A stretch of DNA of 64,000 nucleotides from Porticoccaceae bacterium (GCA_028822155.1 JAPKEJ010000004.1:1-64000), one strand, 5' to 3'. Counted from the stretch's first letter, positions 48,389 through 59,548 are shown. Numbers and translations: made by a program. The notes: generated by a model not told the origin, from the sequence alone.

Positions 48389-49459
48389 ATGCCTATGCAG
48401 CAGCACAATGCAGAAATAGTAGTAGAGAATGAGCGTCGCATCGTCGAAGAGTACCTCAATAGGGTGCCTTTGGTTGATAGCACCAATACGTCTGAGATCA
48501 AAATTCTTAAAGAAAAAATAAAATCCTTATTGGCATCTAAAAATACCGTCCTGATTGCTCATTATTATACCGACTCACTGATTCAAGAGCTTGCAGAGGA
48601 AACTGGCGGTATAGTGTCCGATTCACTGGAAATGGCTCGCTTCGGCAATACTCATAATGCACAGACACTGGTTGTCGCGGGCGTTAAGTTTATGGGTGAA
48701 ACAGCCAAAATTCTGACGCCACACAAGCGGGTATTAATGCCAACCCTTGAGGCAACTTGCTCACTAGACATTGGCTGTCCAGCTGATGAATTCTCCGCGT
48801 TTTGTGACCAGCACCCAGACCGCACAGTGGTGGTCTATGCAAATACATCAGCGGCAGTTAAAGCTCGTGCTGATTGGGTGGTTACTTCGAGCATTGCGCT
48901 TGATGTTATTGATTATCTTGATAGTCAGGGTAAAAAAATTCTCTGGGCGCCAGATAAATATCTGGGCAGTTATGTCCAAAAGAAAACTGGCGCAGACATG
49001 CTTCTTTGGGATGGCAGCTGTATTGTCCATGAAGAGTTCAAGGCCAAGGGGATTTTAGATCTGAAAAAAATCTATCCTGACGCTGCAGTCCTCGTTCATC
49101 CAGAATCGCCGGACTCAGTGGTGAGTATTGCTGATGTCACTGGGTCTACCTCACAGCTCATTAGTGCGGCGGTGGATTTACCCAACAAGCAACTCATTGT
49201 GGCCACAGATCAGGGTATTTTTTATAAAATGCAGCAAGCTGTCCCCGATAAGCAGCTGCTTATAGCGCCTACAGGTGGCAGTGGGGCGACTTGTCGAAGC
49301 TGCGCCAGCTGTCCCTGGATGGGTATGAATAGCTTGACAAACTTACTAGCATGCCTAGAAAGCGGCAGTAATGAGGTGTTTGTCGATCCTGAGATTGCCG
49401 AGCTTGCCATTCAGTCTCTTGACAGAATGATGCAATTTAAAGCGCGCCAGCTGGCCTAG
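48389..49459 (+). CDS. nadA: Quinolinate synthase A
   Basis: A 356-residue 4Fe-4S enzyme that condenses iminoaspartate with dihydroxyacetone phosphate to quinolinate in NAD synthesis. Cluster cysteines are in TCSLDIGCP, near CIVHEEF and in [31 protein letters not shown] is the family core. ATG 48389 has GGAGG ten bases upstream (48374-48378); the frame is open to 48338 but that would overlap the microprotein. Its stop overlaps the bepA stop on the other strand. Confidence 0.95.
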   Translation: MPMQQHNAEIVVENERRIVEEYLNRVPLVDSTNTSEIKILKEKIKSLLASKNTVLIAHYYTDSLIQELAEETGGIVSDSLEMARFGNTHNAQTLVVAGVKFMGETAKILTPHKRVLMPTLEATCSLDIGCPADEFSAFCDQHPDRTVVVYANTSAAVKARADWVVTSSIALDVIDYLDSQGKKILWAPDKYLGSYVQKKTGADMLLWDGSCIVHEEFKAKGILDLKKIYPDAAVLVHPESPDSVVSIADVTGSTSQLISAAVDLPNKQLIVATDQGIFYKMQQAVPDKQLLIAPTGGSGATCRSCASCPWMGMNSLTNLLACLESGSNEVFVDPEIAELAIQSLDRMMQFKARQLA

Positions 49460-50904
49460 AGACGCTTCGCTTTTTCTTCCATTGAAACCACATCTCGAAG
49501 TCGTTGACTAACAATGGATGAACGCTTGAAATCAGCAGTTAGCAGTTTTCCCGCCAGTCCCAGTTGCTCTCTTGCTAGGTCAAAAGCGCCCACCAAAATA
49601 AAGTACTCAGCACGAGCTTCATGAACCCCTGATATATTGCCGGCTAGGCCACGCACCTCTGCTAGACGATACCAAAGCATAGGGTCTTCCGGACGACTGC
49701 GAGTGAGCGTAGTCAATACCTCGGCTGACTTTTCGTATTGATGATCTTGCCAGAGAATCTCACTTTCTATCGCCATTAGAGGGTAGTTATTAGGTGTTAG
49801 AGTCAATAGTCGATCTATCTTGAAAAGTGCTGTTGAGTAGTTTTCTTGCGCTAAATTTAGCTCTAAGTCGGTATATTGATAGGCGATTTGGCGGGGATGC
49901 TTTTTCAGAAGCGCTGAGATAAGTCTCTCAGCCTTCTTTAGTTGGCCTGAGTTCATATAAGCCAATACCAGACCATAGTTCGCCGCGTCAGGGCGTAACG
50001 TGTTGCTATCAAGTTCACTTTGAAATTTCGTGATGCTATCTTTGTTGCTAGTATCCATGGAAACTATCGCCCGAGCTCGCATCAGGTAATAGTCTGGTTG
50101 ATCAAGGTAGTGACGCATTGCGCTGCCCATAGCGCGACCTCGCGCATCAGCGATGCGCTTTTCAGTTACCGGGTGAGTTAGAAGGAATTCAGGGACACGG
50201 CTACCAGAATATCGTGTTTTCATCAGCAAAGTTTCAAACATATCGCCAGCAGCCGAAGGATCACGACCTGATCGCTCCATTGTCTGCAATCCTATTCGGT
50301 CCGCTTCTTGCTCGTTTGATCTGCTGTATTTCAGTCGGCTGTTCGAGGCATAGGCCTGGCTTGCGCTCATCGCGGCTAATCCGGCATCACCCCCAACCGT
50401 TGCGGCGACAACAAGGCCCGCTAAAAGTCCTGCGAGGCTCACCATTGTTGATGCTCTCTGCGCTTCAAGCCCTCGAGCAAAGTGCCGCTGGCTTAAATGG
50501 GCCAATTCGTGTGCCAACACCGAGACCATTTGATCTTCATTCTCTGCAAAGGCGAATAATCCGGTGTGGATACCAACGATACCACCTGGGACGGCAAATG
50601 CGTTCATAGTAGGGTTTTTTATAATAACCAGCTCTAGATCAGGATCTTCGAGGTCGCTGAACACAGCCAAATTGTAAATTAGCTCTTCGAAATAGAGTTG
50701 CATCAAAGGATCATCGTATTCTCTAACGCGGCTGCGGAAAACTTTCAACCAGGTCCGGCCGAGCTGGTACTCTTGTTGCTTGGAAACTATCCCAGAGCTA
50801 CTGTCACCAAGCAGAGGCAATTCAATCTCTTTTGCCTGTAAGGAGTTAGTCGGAATTAAAAAGCACCAGCATGCCAATAGGAGTGTGTTAAAAAGTCTTA
50901 GCAT
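49456..50904 (-). CDS. bepA: M48 metalloprotease with TPR repeats, BepA-like
   Basis: A 482-residue periplasmic protein. Signal peptide about 1-24, zinc motif HELAH (132-136) with the downstream Glu in NEQEADRIG, then about 150 residues of TPR helices from around 290 on. BepA checks assembly of LptD and other outer-membrane proteins by BAM. bamC, another BAM-related gene, is at 61.5 kb. Minus strand, tail to tail with nadA (CTAG shared stop). Confidence 0.93.
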   Translation of the reverse strand: MLRLFNTLLLACWCFLIPTNSLQAKEIELPLLGDSSSGIVSKQQEYQLGRTWLKVFRSRVREYDDPLMQLYFEELIYNLAVFSDLEDPDLELVIIKNPTMNAFAVPGGIVGIHTGLFAFAENEDQMVSVLAHELAHLSQRHFARGLEAQRASTMVSLAGLLAGLVVAATVGGDAGLAAMSASQAYASNSRLKYSRSNEQEADRIGLQTMERSGRDPSAAGDMFETLLMKTRYSGSRVPEFLLTHPVTEKRIADARGRAMGSAMRHYLDQPDYYLMRARAIVSMDTSNKDSITKFQSELDSNTLRPDAANYGLVLAYMNSGQLKKAERLISALLKKHPRQIAYQYTDLELNLAQENYSTALFKIDRLLTLTPNNYPLMAIESEILWQDHQYEKSAEVLTTLTRSRPEDPMLWYRLAEVRGLAGNISGVHEARAEYFILVGAFDLAREQLGLAGKLLTADFKRSSIVSQRLRDVVSMEEKAKRL

Positions 50905-51106
50905 ATGTGGAGTTTAGTCCTTTGTGCTGTGGTTGGCTGTAAGGTTCAAGCATACACGGGGGATTTAAAAATTCTACTATTTTGGAAAATAATATCTAGA
51001 GATTTGACAGTTGAAACTTCGACTCGTTTCATGTCTTATAAAGCTTTATACTAAATTTTCTGAAATAAGCTGGTTTTTATTGAACAGTTATTCTCAAGGA
51101 ACTTTC

Positions 51107-52180
51107 ATGAAGCAAGTGCTAAGCAGGTGGTTAGGTCGTTATTTCGGCAATGAAGAAGCGGTACTTTTGGCTGTGATGCTATTAGTTTCACTTGCTGTAA
51201 TGGCAACAATCGGTGGATTTTTGGGCCCCGTATTTACAGCCCTAATTTTATCATTTTTGCTACAAGGGGTAGTCAACACTTTGCAGCGCGCCGGTGCGTC
51301 GCCTAGGGTATCAATGGTGACTTCTTACGTGCTATTTTTGCTGGGTTTGGTGGCGATCTTGGTAGGTTTGGTGCCTATTGTCGGAAGGCAAATGTCTCTG
51401 TTACTTGCCGAAGTGCCAATCCTAATCAGTCGTATCCAAGGTTTCTTAGTGACGCTACCAGATCGATATTCCGCCTACTTGACTGCGGATCAATTTGAGC
51501 TGTTGTCGAGACGTATCTCTGAGGAGATAGCTAATATTGCGGAGCAAATACTGACGTTTTCAATTAGCAGCTTTCCAAGCCTTCTGGCCGTTGCTATCTA
51601 TTTGCTTTTGGTCCCAGTGCTGGTCTTCTTCATGCTAAAGGATAGACATCAACTGTTTGGCTTTGTAGCTAATCTGTTACCGCGTAGACGCCCGGTGATG
51701 ACAATTATTTGGTCTGAAATGAATGTTCAGTTTGCTAACTATGTTCGTGGTAAGGCTATTGAGATCCTGATCGTTGGCTCGCTATCTTTTGTTGCGTTTT
51801 TATTGCTTGGCCTTAATTACGCGGCTTTATTGGCACTATTAGTGGGTCTCTCAGTGCTAATACCGTATATAGGCGCAAGTGTTGTGACCTTGCCTGTGCT
51901 ACTAGTGGGCTATATGCAGTGGGGTTACTCAGCTGAGTTTGGTTGGTTGTTCTTTACGTACGGTGTCATTCAGTTTTTTGATGGCAATGTGTTAGTACCA
52001 CTGTTATTTTCTGAGGTTGTCAATTTACATCCAATAGCCATCATTGTGGCAGTGTTACTCTTTGGCGGTATCTGGGGATTTTGGGGGGTTTTCTTCGCTA
52101 TTCCCTTGGCGACATTGGTCAAGGCCGTATTTAATGCTTGGCCTGAAGGGTCGGCCGCTGAAGGGGTTTTAGAAGAGTAG
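51107..52180 (+). CDS. AI-2E/PerM-family membrane protein
   Basis: A 357-residue inner-membrane protein with about eight helices. Family features: EAVLLAVMLLVSLAVM, a long cytoplasmic or periplasmic loop, then FMLKDRHQLF and the conserved PxxxGxxxxxxP region LIPYIGASVVTLP. Members export autoinducer-2 or act as ion antiporters; the role here is unknown. ATG 51107 has AAGGA six bases upstream; an in-frame TTG at 51011 has no such signal. Confidence 0.88.
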   Translation: MKQVLSRWLGRYFGNEEAVLLAVMLLVSLAVMATIGGFLGPVFTALILSFLLQGVVNTLQRAGASPRVSMVTSYVLFLLGLVAILVGLVPIVGRQMSLLLAEVPILISRIQGFLVTLPDRYSAYLTADQFELLSRRISEEIANIAEQILTFSISSFPSLLAVAIYLLLVPVLVFFMLKDRHQLFGFVANLLPRRRPVMTIIWSEMNVQFANYVRGKAIEILIVGSLSFVAFLLLGLNYAALLALLVGLSVLIPYIGASVVTLPVLLVGYMQWGYSAEFGWLFFTYGVIQFFDGNVLVPLLFSEVVNLHPIAIIVAVLLFGGIWGFWGVFFAIPLATLVKAVFNAWPEGSAAEGVLEE

Positions 52181-52494
52181 ATTCTGGCGCTTAATCGGGG
52201 GATTCTGGTATAGCTCAGACTGTTCCAAAGGCTTAAATTCCATATTTCTGTAGTTTTACTAACTTATAAATCGTTTTACATTCTATTTAAATTGTTATAT
52301 TTCAATAAGATAGCTTTTTATTGCGACCCTCAATAGCGCAAATAATTTTAAAATTAGCTTTAATTGGCCTCTTTTTGTAGTTATACTACACACCTTTAAG
52401 CAGTGGCTGTTTCCCCACGCGTCAGGCTAGTACTATGCAGCCTGATTAGCGAAAGGAAACCCTAGCCACATAGGCCAGCGTTAGGGAATAGACC
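52181..52494. other. AT-rich intergenic region upstream of aceE
   Basis: A 314 bp gap, AT-rich in the middle. A -10-like TATACT (52382-52387) has no clear -35. A hairpin CAGGCT/AGCCTG (52425-52430 with 52441-52446) and a second pair CCCTA/TAGGG around 52460-52486 could fold in the aceE leader. No PdhR-type box is seen. Confidence 0.3.
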
Positions 52495-55158
52495 ATGCAA
52501 GATTTAGATCCATCTGAAACTAAAGAGTGGCTCGACGCTCTGGACTCCATACGACAGGCCCAGGGTGATGAGCGTGCTAGCTATATCCTTGATGCATTAT
52601 ATTCTCATGCTACTGAAATCAGAATCCAGTTGCCTCAGTCGGTTACGACTCCGTACAGAAATACCATTCCTGTTGAGCAAGAGAAAGTGATGCCTGGTGA
52701 TCTATTTATGGAGCGCCGCATAAGATCGCTCGTCAGATGGAATGCTCTTGCAATGGTGATGCGTGCGAATACTCAAAGCGAGGGTATTGGTGGTCACATC
52801 GCTAGCTTTTCCTCGGCAGCAACTCTTTATGATGTAGGTTTCAATTATTTTTTCAGGGGATCCAAAGATGACAATTTGGGCGATCTGATATTCTTTCAGG
52901 GTCATAGTTCCCCAGGTATGTATGCGCGATCTTTCCTGGAAGGGCGTTTAAGTGCGAGTCAGCTAGACAACTTTAGACGAGAAGTTGACGGCAAAGGACT
53001 CTCCTCGTACCCGCACCCATGGCTAATGCCTGACTATTGGCAGTTTCCTACCGTTTCGATGGGTCTGGGCCCGATCCAGGCAATTTATCAAGCCCACGTT
53101 ATGCGCTATTTGTCTGCGCGCAGTTTGGTTGAGCGCGGTGACAGAAAAGTTTGGGCGTTTCTCGGCGATGGAGAATGTGACGAGCCTGAAACTCTTGGAG
53201 CTATATCTTTGGCGGGTAGAGAAGGGCTAGAGAACCTTATATTTGTGATTAATTGTAATTTGCAGCGCCTGGATGGTCCGGTGAGAGGAAACGGAAAAAT
53301 CATTCAAGAGCTAGAGGGTCAGTTCCGAGGCGCCGGCTGGAACGTAATTAAAGTAATTTGGGGCCGTCATTGGGATGCCCTTATAGAGCGAGATAAAAGC
53401 GGGTTATTACTGCAGCGTATGAATGAAGTATGTGACGGTGAACTGCAAAATTATAAATATAATGGCGGCGCCTACACTAGGGAGCATTTTTTCGGTAAGT
53501 ATCCCGAACTTCTCGATCTTGTTAAAGATTTAACTGATGACCAGATCATGGGTTTAAATAGAGGCGGCCATGACCCTTATAAGGTTTATGCTGCCTACTC
53601 AGAGGCCGTTGCCAATAAGGGCAAACCAACTGTGATCCTTGCGCAGACAGTGAAGGGCTATGGACTAGGTGCGGGGGGTCAAGCGGCTAACGATACTCAC
53701 TCTGTCAAAAAACTAGATGTGGAGAATCTGCGTAGATTTAGAGATCGATTTGGTATTCCCATAACGGATGAGCAATTAGAGACAGTTCCCTATTATCGTC
53801 CGGCAGTGGATAGTCCCGAATTGATGTATATGAATCGTCGCCGCGAGAGCCTTGGGGGACCGCTTCCGGCGCGCAAGTCGGAATTCGAATCAATGAATAT
53901 TCCAGATCTAAACATTTTTGATAAACAGCTAGCCAGTAGTGGTAAACGTGAGATTTCGACCACTATGGCCTTTGTGAGAGTGTTGTCCACATTAATAAAG
54001 GACAAGAACATTGGCAAAAATGTGGTCCCAATTGTACCTGATGAAGCGCGAACATTTGGTATGGAAGGTATGTTTAGGCAACTTGGTATTTATACCTCGG
54101 TAGGCCAGCAATATGTACCCCATGACCATGAGCAAATCATGTACTACAAAGAAGATAAGAAGGGAGTTATTTTAGAGGAGGGGATCAACGAGGCTGGCGC
54201 TATGTCGGCATGGTTGGCGTTGGCGACTTCCTATAGCACCAACAGCTTCCCTATGATTCCGTTTTATATCTTTTACTCGATGTTTGGTTTTCAGCGTATC
54301 GGAGATTTAGCTTGGGCCGCAGGTGATAGTCAGGCAAGAGGTTTTTTGATCGGGGCAACAGCGGGTCGTACCACGCTTAATGGCGAGGGACTTCAGCATC
54401 AGGACGGACATAGTCTTATCCTGGCTAACACTATTCCAAATTGTAAAAGTTATGATGCGACTTACAGCTATGAACTTGCTGTTATTGTTCAGAGCGGTTT
54501 GAAATGTATGTTTCAAGAGAAACAAAATTATTTTTATTATCTAACGACTATGAATGAAAATTACGTCCAGCCAGCAATGCCCGAGGGCGTAGAGGACGGA
54601 ATTATAAAAGGGATGTACCCCTTAGTCCGTTCTGAGATTGGCACAGATAAAGTCGCTGAGGCAAAAAAGGTAACGTTGATGGGAGCGGGCACTATTCTCA
54701 ATGAGGTAATTGCTGCCGCAGCCATCCTAAAAGAGAGTTATGATGTTAATGCAGACATATGGAGCCTCACTAGTATCAACGAATTGGTTAGGGATGGACA
54801 AGATGTTGATAGGTGGAATTTATTGCATCCCGCGGAGAAGCCAAGACTGTGTTATGTCCAGACACAGTTAAAGGGTCTTTCTGAACCAGTAGTGATAGCA
54901 ACAGATTACATGAAGGCTTACGGTGAACAACTGCGCAGATATATTAATAGTCCTCTCCATGTCTTAGGTACTGATGGCTTTGGACGCAGTGACAGCAGGG
55001 TTGCCCTAAGGCGTTTTTTTGAAGTCGACCGTTATTTTATTGCGGTAGCGGCACTCAAAGGGCTAGCGGATAATGGAACCATTGACGCGTCAGTTGTGTC
55101 AGATGCGATAGATAAGTTCGGCATAGATGCCGAAAAGACAAATCCTCTGAATATGTAA
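52495..55158 (+). CDS. aceE: Pyruvate dehydrogenase E1 component, homodimeric
   Basis: An 887-residue thiamine-diphosphate enzyme, the same length as E. coli AceE, which decarboxylates pyruvate and passes acetyl to the E2 lipoyl arm. The ThDP-Mg motif GDGECDEPE to NLIFVINCNLQRLDGP is clear, with QGHSSPGMYARSFLEGRL upstream and LQHQDGHS in the middle. It begins the aceEF operon; aceF follows 57 bp later. AGGGA is the ribosome binding site. Confidence 0.97.
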   Translation: MQDLDPSETKEWLDALDSIRQAQGDERASYILDALYSHATEIRIQLPQSVTTPYRNTIPVEQEKVMPGDLFMERRIRSLVRWNALAMVMRANTQSEGIGGHIASFSSAATLYDVGFNYFFRGSKDDNLGDLIFFQGHSSPGMYARSFLEGRLSASQLDNFRREVDGKGLSSYPHPWLMPDYWQFPTVSMGLGPIQAIYQAHVMRYLSARSLVERGDRKVWAFLGDGECDEPETLGAISLAGREGLENLIFVINCNLQRLDGPVRGNGKIIQELEGQFRGAGWNVIKVIWGRHWDALIERDKSGLLLQRMNEVCDGELQNYKYNGGAYTREHFFGKYPELLDLVKDLTDDQIMGLNRGGHDPYKVYAAYSEAVANKGKPTVILAQTVKGYGLGAGGQAANDTHSVKKLDVENLRRFRDRFGIPITDEQLETVPYYRPAVDSPELMYMNRRRESLGGPLPARKSEFESMNIPDLNIFDKQLASSGKREISTTMAFVRVLSTLIKDKNIGKNVVPIVPDEARTFGMEGMFRQLGIYTSVGQQYVPHDHEQIMYYKEDKKGVILEEGINEAGAMSAWLALATSYSTNSFPMIPFYIFYSMFGFQRIGDLAWAAGDSQARGFLIGATAGRTTLNGEGLQHQDGHSLILANTIPNCKSYDATYSYELAVIVQSGLKCMFQEKQNYFYYLTTMNENYVQPAMPEGVEDGIIKGMYPLVRSEIGTDKVAEAKKVTLMGAGTILNEVIAAAAILKESYDVNADIWSLTSINELVRDGQDVDRWNLLHPAEKPRLCYVQTQLKGLSEPVVIATDYMKAYGEQLRRYINSPLHVLGTDGFGRSDSRVALRRFFEVDRYFIAVAALKGLADNGTIDASVVSDAIDKFGIDAEKTNPLNM

Positions 55159-55215
55159 TTGTTGTTTATACTTGTAGCACTGGGTTAGTATTCAAGCGAA
55201 ATAAAGGAAAAATGA

Positions 55216-56514
55216 GTGGCTATAGAAATTGTTAGAGTTCCCGACTTGGGTGGCGCTGAAACGGTTGATGTTATCGAACTGAGCTTAGCTCAGGGTGACA
55301 ATATTGCAATAGAGGACTCTCTGGTCGTTCTTGAATCAGACAAGGCCACTATGGATGTTCCCTCCCCCTATGAAGGGCAACTGGTCAAGTACCTAGTTGC
55401 AGAGGGTGATACGGTTAAGATCGGCGATCCTATCGCGGAGCTTGAAGTTTCTTCCTCAGAGTCAGTTTCTATGCCTGAAGTTGAGGAACCAGTTCAGACT
55501 GAGGTTGCCGAACCTAAGGTAGAAGCACCTGTGATTGAAGAAGAATCAGTGCCTATTCCAGAGCAACCAGCTATTGACTCTGAGGCATCACAGGATGGTG
55601 CAACAGGAGCCGATATCTATGCAGGGCCTTCGGTACGATTAATGGCCCGAGAGTTGGGCGTAAGCTTAGATTCGGTTGCTGGAAGCGGTCCTCGAGGACG
55701 TATTATTAAAGACGACATCGACGCCTATGTTAAAGACGCGCTAAACAGTAATACGGGTAATAGTCTTGCTACTGGTAGTGAAATTCCAACGATCCCAGCA
55801 ATTGATTTTAGCCAGTTCGGCGCAGTCGATATCATTAAATTAACTAAGATACAGAAACTCACCGCCGCCAATATGCATCGGAATTGGTTAAATGTCCCCC
55901 ATGTTACTCATTTTGATGACGCAGACATCACTGACTTGGAAGATTTCCGTAAGTCGCTTAAGGCCGAAGGAGAATCGCGTGGGGTTCGTATAACACCAGT
56001 CTCATTTATTATTAAAGCCATCGCCATGGCTCTCACCGCCAACCCAGTGATCAATCGGTCTCTAGCGCCTGATGGTGAGCACTATATTCAAAAAGCCTAC
56101 TGCAACATTGGCATGGCGGTAGATACCCCAAGAGGCTTGATGGTCCCTGTTATTCGTAACGTGGATGAAAAAGGTATTTGGGAGATTGCTGCAGATGTAG
56201 CTGATCTCGCTACCAAAGCGCGTGACGGTAAACTCAAGCCTTCAGATATGCAAGGCGGATGCTTTAGCCTGTCAAGCTTAGGGGCCATTGGGGGTAATGG
56301 ATTTACGCCCATTGTGAACGCACCTGAGGCCGGTATTTTAGGGGTTTCTAAATCCCAAATGAAACCGATATGGAATGGTGATATCTTTGAACCACGTCTA
56401 ATGTTGCCGATGGCGCTGTCCTATGACCACCGACTTGTAAATGGTGGTGATGCTGGCCGATTTATGACTGATATTGTCAAATTCTTGAGTGATATTCGCC
56501 ACTTAGTCTTGTAA
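55216..56514 (+). CDS. aceF: Dihydrolipoyllysine-residue acetyltransferase (E2 of pyruvate dehydrogenase)
   Basis: A 432-residue E2. One lipoyl domain (1-75, Lys43 in ESDKATMDVP), an Ala/Pro/Glu-rich linker, the peripheral subunit-binding domain (about 135-168, SVRLMARELGVSLDSV) and the catalytic domain with SYDHRLVNGG. E. coli has three lipoyl domains; this has one. The GTG start has AAGGA seven bases upstream. An ATG four bases before it opens a different 7-codon frame. No lpd (E3) gene follows. Confidence 0.95.
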   Translation: MAIEIVRVPDLGGAETVDVIELSLAQGDNIAIEDSLVVLESDKATMDVPSPYEGQLVKYLVAEGDTVKIGDPIAELEVSSSESVSMPEVEEPVQTEVAEPKVEAPVIEEESVPIPEQPAIDSEASQDGATGADIYAGPSVRLMARELGVSLDSVAGSGPRGRIIKDDIDAYVKDALNSNTGNSLATGSEIPTIPAIDFSQFGAVDIIKLTKIQKLTAANMHRNWLNVPHVTHFDDADITDLEDFRKSLKAEGESRGVRITPVSFIIKAIAMALTANPVINRSLAPDGEHYIQKAYCNIGMAVDTPRGLMVPVIRNVDEKGIWEIAADVADLATKARDGKLKPSDMQGGCFSLSSLGAIGGNGFTPIVNAPEAGILGVSKSQMKPIWNGDIFEPRLMLPMALSYDHRLVNGGDAGRFMTDIVKFLSDIRHLVL

Positions 56515-56543
56515 TTTTTTGAGTTCCATTTGTTGGGGTAAGC

Positions 56544-56984
56544 ATGCAGTTTTTACATACTATGGTCCGCGTTAGTAATCTTGAAGCTTCACTTGATTTT
56601 TATTGCGGTGGCTTAGGCTTATCTGAGATATCTCGAGTCGACAATGAGAAAGGGCGATTTACGCTTGTCTTTCTTGCCGCCGAGGGCGATGCAGATACCG
56701 CGAAATCTACTCAATCACCACTGATCGAGCTGACATGGAATTGGGATACTGAAGAGTATTTGGGTGGAAGAAACTTTGGTCATATGGCATTTCGTGTGAC
56801 CGATATTTATCAGACTTGCCAAAAACTAGCTGATAGTGGGGTTGTTATTAACCGTCCACCACGCGACGGGCACATGGCATTCGTTCGCTCCCCTGACAAT
56901 ATTTCCATCGAATTATTACAGGCTGGACCTAGACTCGCGTCAAAGGAGCCCTGGACGTCAATGGCCAATCTTGGCGAATGGTAG
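56544..56984 (+). CDS. gloA: Lactoylglutathione lyase (glyoxalase I)
   Basis: A 146-residue VOC enzyme that isomerises the methylglyoxal-glutathione hemithioacetal to S-lactoylglutathione. All four metal ligands are in place: His5, Glu62 in LIELTWNW, His80 in NFGHMAF and Glu123 in SIELLQ. The first residues (MQFLHTMVRV) match E. coli GloA. It follows aceF by 29 bp and may share its transcript; convergent with the next gene. Confidence 0.95.
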   Translation: MQFLHTMVRVSNLEASLDFYCGGLGLSEISRVDNEKGRFTLVFLAAEGDADTAKSTQSPLIELTWNWDTEEYLGGRNFGHMAFRVTDIYQTCQKLADSGVVINRPPRDGHMAFVRSPDNISIELLQAGPRLASKEPWTSMANLGEW

Positions 56985-56998
56985 CCCTGCGCCTCTAG

Positions 56999-58081
56999 TC
57001 AGACCTTTTTGAACGGTAACATTCCCATGGCTTGCTCAATATGCTGGGCGATGCCTAAATCTTCAGACTTTAGATAGCGCGCAATAGCATCCTTAAACTG
57101 TGGGTGCTTTATCCAGTGAAGCGAATGCGTTTTAACCGGCTCAAAGCCCCTTACTAATTTGTGCTCACCTTGGGCGCCTGCGTCATAACGACGGAGACCT
57201 TTTTGTATTGCAAACTCGATACCACTGTAATAACAAAGCTCAAAATGGAGGTAGGGGAACTCGCCCAGACTGCCCCAATAGCGGCCGTAGAGCGTCTCAC
57301 TGTCAAAGAGGTATAAGGCACAGGCAATGGGCTGTCCGTCCTTGATGCCAACGGACATGGCTATCTGCTCCGGCATGTTAGCTGCGATCTGTGCAAAAAA
57401 GGCCTGGGTCAAATAGCCTTTTGTTCCGTTTCGCTTAGCATAGGTGCGTTCATACAGCCTATAAAAAAGATCCCAGATTTCGGCGGTTATCTCGTTGCCG
57501 ACAAGGACCTCCACTTTGATCTCTTGCTTGGTTATTTCCGATCGCTCTTTACGTATCATTTTCCGTTTTCGTGAGGTCATCGAGCCTAAAAAAGCATCAA
57601 AATCATCATATTCCTTATTGAACCAATGATATTGAACGCCGCTGCGCTTAAGTAGCCGAGGATCCTCAAATACACTCAGCTGCTCGGAACTAGGAAATAG
57701 TAAGTGCCAGCTAGAGGCATCAATTTCGTCCGCGAGTCTTATTACCTCATCTAAAAACTGAACGCAGTGCTGTCTATCTAATGGATCATCGGTTCTGACC
57801 CTAATGCCGGTGGACGGAGTGAAAGGCACTGCGGTAATTAGTTTTGGGTAGTACTCAAGTCCGTTCTGGTGATATGCGTTTGCCCAGGCATAATCAAAAA
57901 CGTACTCGCCCATAGAGTGGTCTTTGAGATACAAAGGCATAAAGCACTGGCTGTCTTTCTCTTCCAGTTGCAGATGTATAGGGGTCCAGCCGGTTTCTGG
58001 TGAAACACTGCCGCTATCTTCAAGTGCCTGCAAAAAAGCGGGTCTTAGAAACGGATAGGGAAGTTGATCAGGTTGGGTCAT
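56999..58081 (-). CDS. FemAB/GNAT-like acyltransferase (PF04339 type)
   Basis: A 360-residue protein of the COG3146/FemAB-like group. It has PYPFLRPAFLQALEDSG and TGWTPIHLQL at the start, SRKRKMIRKERSE in the middle and LHFELCYYSGIEFAIQKGLRRYDAGAQGEHKL near the end, all family hallmarks. Related enzymes are thought to add amino acids to lipid or peptidoglycan precursors, but the acceptor is not known. Single gene, divergent from fabV. Confidence 0.85.
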   Translation of the reverse strand: MTQPDQLPYPFLRPAFLQALEDSGSVSPETGWTPIHLQLEEKDSQCFMPLYLKDHSMGEYVFDYAWANAYHQNGLEYYPKLITAVPFTPSTGIRVRTDDPLDRQHCVQFLDEVIRLADEIDASSWHLLFPSSEQLSVFEDPRLLKRSGVQYHWFNKEYDDFDAFLGSMTSRKRKMIRKERSEITKQEIKVEVLVGNEITAEIWDLFYRLYERTYAKRNGTKGYLTQAFFAQIAANMPEQIAMSVGIKDGQPIACALYLFDSETLYGRYWGSLGEFPYLHFELCYYSGIEFAIQKGLRRYDAGAQGEHKLVRGFEPVKTHSLHWIKHPQFKDAIARYLKSEDLGIAQHIEQAMGMLPFKKV

Positions 58082-58258
58082 AACGTTGCAGTTCTCAATG
58101 TATTTATATCATTCTACTGGCGCTTGACCCGATTAGGATCAGTGGTATTAGCACAGCATTATAGTGGGTCTTCAGGAGTTCTACACTGAGATAATCGGCT
58201 TCAAAGCCAATGCCCTTAGCGTAGATTACGGGCTGTCCTTAAAAACTGATCATTTATG

Positions 58259-58264
58259 TATAAT
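58259..58264 (+). promoter_or_regulatory. -10 element before fabV
   Basis: A perfect TATAAT about 85 bases before the fabV ATG, with no recognisable -35. It lies in the 267 bp divergent gap between the acyltransferase and fabV; nothing else clear is seen there. Confidence 0.3.
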
Positions 58265-58348
58265 TTGATTCTAATCTTACGAGACAGGGAGGCATTAGGG
58301 TATCATTGTATCTATACAGCGCAACCCCTTCAGATGGAGAGATATTGA

Positions 58349-59536
58349 ATGATTATTAAGCCTCGCGTGAGAGGATTTATGTGTATTACGAGTCATCCGA
58401 CTGGTTGTGAAAGCAATGTGGTAGAGCAAATTGACTATATTAAGGCTCAGGTACCGGTTGAGGGCCCAAAGCGAGTACTCGTGATTGGTAGTTCAACGGG
58501 ATATGGACTGTCTGCGCGTATTACCGCCGCGTTTGGTTGTGGAGCCTCAACACTAGGCGTATTTTTTGAGAAGCCTGGTACCGACCGCAAGCCTGGCACC
58601 GCTGGCTGGTATAACAGTGCGGCGTTCCATAAGCATGCAGACGCCAATGGTCTCTATGCTAAGAGTATCAATGGTGATGCATTCTCTGATGAAGTAAAGC
58701 AACGGGCCATCACAACCATAAAAGAAGATCTCGGTCAGATTGATTTGGTCATCTATAGCTTGGCTGCACCACGACGACAGCACCCGAAAACCGGCGAAGT
58801 ATTTAATTCGACCTTAAAGCCCGTTGGCAAAAATATCAGTATGCGCGGTATTAATACCGATAAAGAAACCATTCAAGAATTTAGCCTTGAAGCCGCCAGT
58901 GAACAGGAAATTCAGGATACGGTTGCCGTGATGGGGGGCGAGGACTGGGAAATGTGGCTTGAGGCCTTGGGCGATGCAGGAGTGCTGGCTGAGGGCGCCA
59001 AAACTACCGCATTTACTTATATTGGTGAGAAGATGACCTGGGACCTTTATTGGGATGGGACGATCGGTCAGGCAAAGAAGGACCTTGATACCAAAGTGAT
59101 TTCCATTAGAGATTCTTTAGCTCTGAGCGGCGGGGATGCTCGTGTGGCAGTATTAAAGGCTGTTGTTACACAGTCCAGCTCAGCTATCCCCATAATGCCT
59201 CTCTATTTAGCGATGTTATTCCGTGAGATGAAAGCTGACGGCAGTCATGAGGGTTGTATCGAACAGCTTTATCGCCTGTTTACAGAGGGGCTTTATACTG
59301 ATACACCACGATACGATGAAGTGGGTCGTCTTAGGATGGATGAACTCGAGCTACGCCCAGAGATACAGGCTGCTGTAGCTGAATCTTGGGCTAATATATC
59401 GACTGAAAACCTAAGAGAGTTAACCGATTTTGCTGGATACAAGCACGAATTTTTGGCTCTCTTTGGCTTCGATATTCCCGGTATCGATTATGAAGCCGAT
59501 GTAAACTCAGAAGTGGACATTGCACACCTTGTTTAA
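58349..59536 (+). CDS. fabV: Enoyl-[acyl-carrier-protein] reductase FabV
   Basis: A 395-residue NADH enzyme for the last reduction in fatty-acid elongation. The nucleotide motif is GSSTGYG (48-54), and the catalytic pair is Tyr234 and Lys243 in the FabV spacing Y-x8-[19 protein letters not shown] is the family start. FabV enzymes are insensitive to triclosan. lpxL begins 12 bp after its stop, so the acyl product and its use in lipid A are linked in one operon. Confidence 0.96.
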   Translation: MIIKPRVRGFMCITSHPTGCESNVVEQIDYIKAQVPVEGPKRVLVIGSSTGYGLSARITAAFGCGASTLGVFFEKPGTDRKPGTAGWYNSAAFHKHADANGLYAKSINGDAFSDEVKQRAITTIKEDLGQIDLVIYSLAAPRRQHPKTGEVFNSTLKPVGKNISMRGINTDKETIQEFSLEAASEQEIQDTVAVMGGEDWEMWLEALGDAGVLAEGAKTTAFTYIGEKMTWDLYWDGTIGQAKKDLDTKVISIRDSLALSGGDARVAVLKAVVTQSSSAIPIMPLYLAMLFREMKADGSHEGCIEQLYRLFTEGLYTDTPRYDEVGRLRMDELELRPEIQAAVAESWANISTENLRELTDFAGYKHEFLALFGFDIPGIDYEADVNSEVDIAHLV

Positions 59537-59548
59537 GGTCACTATATT

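Noticed and set aside
51011-51106. TTG start for the PerM-like gene
   Set aside because: No ribosome binding site and no family similarity; ATG 51107 has AAGGA at the right distance.
52364-52387. TTGGCC/TATACT as an aceE promoter
   Set aside because: The spacer is only 12 bases, too short for sigma-70.
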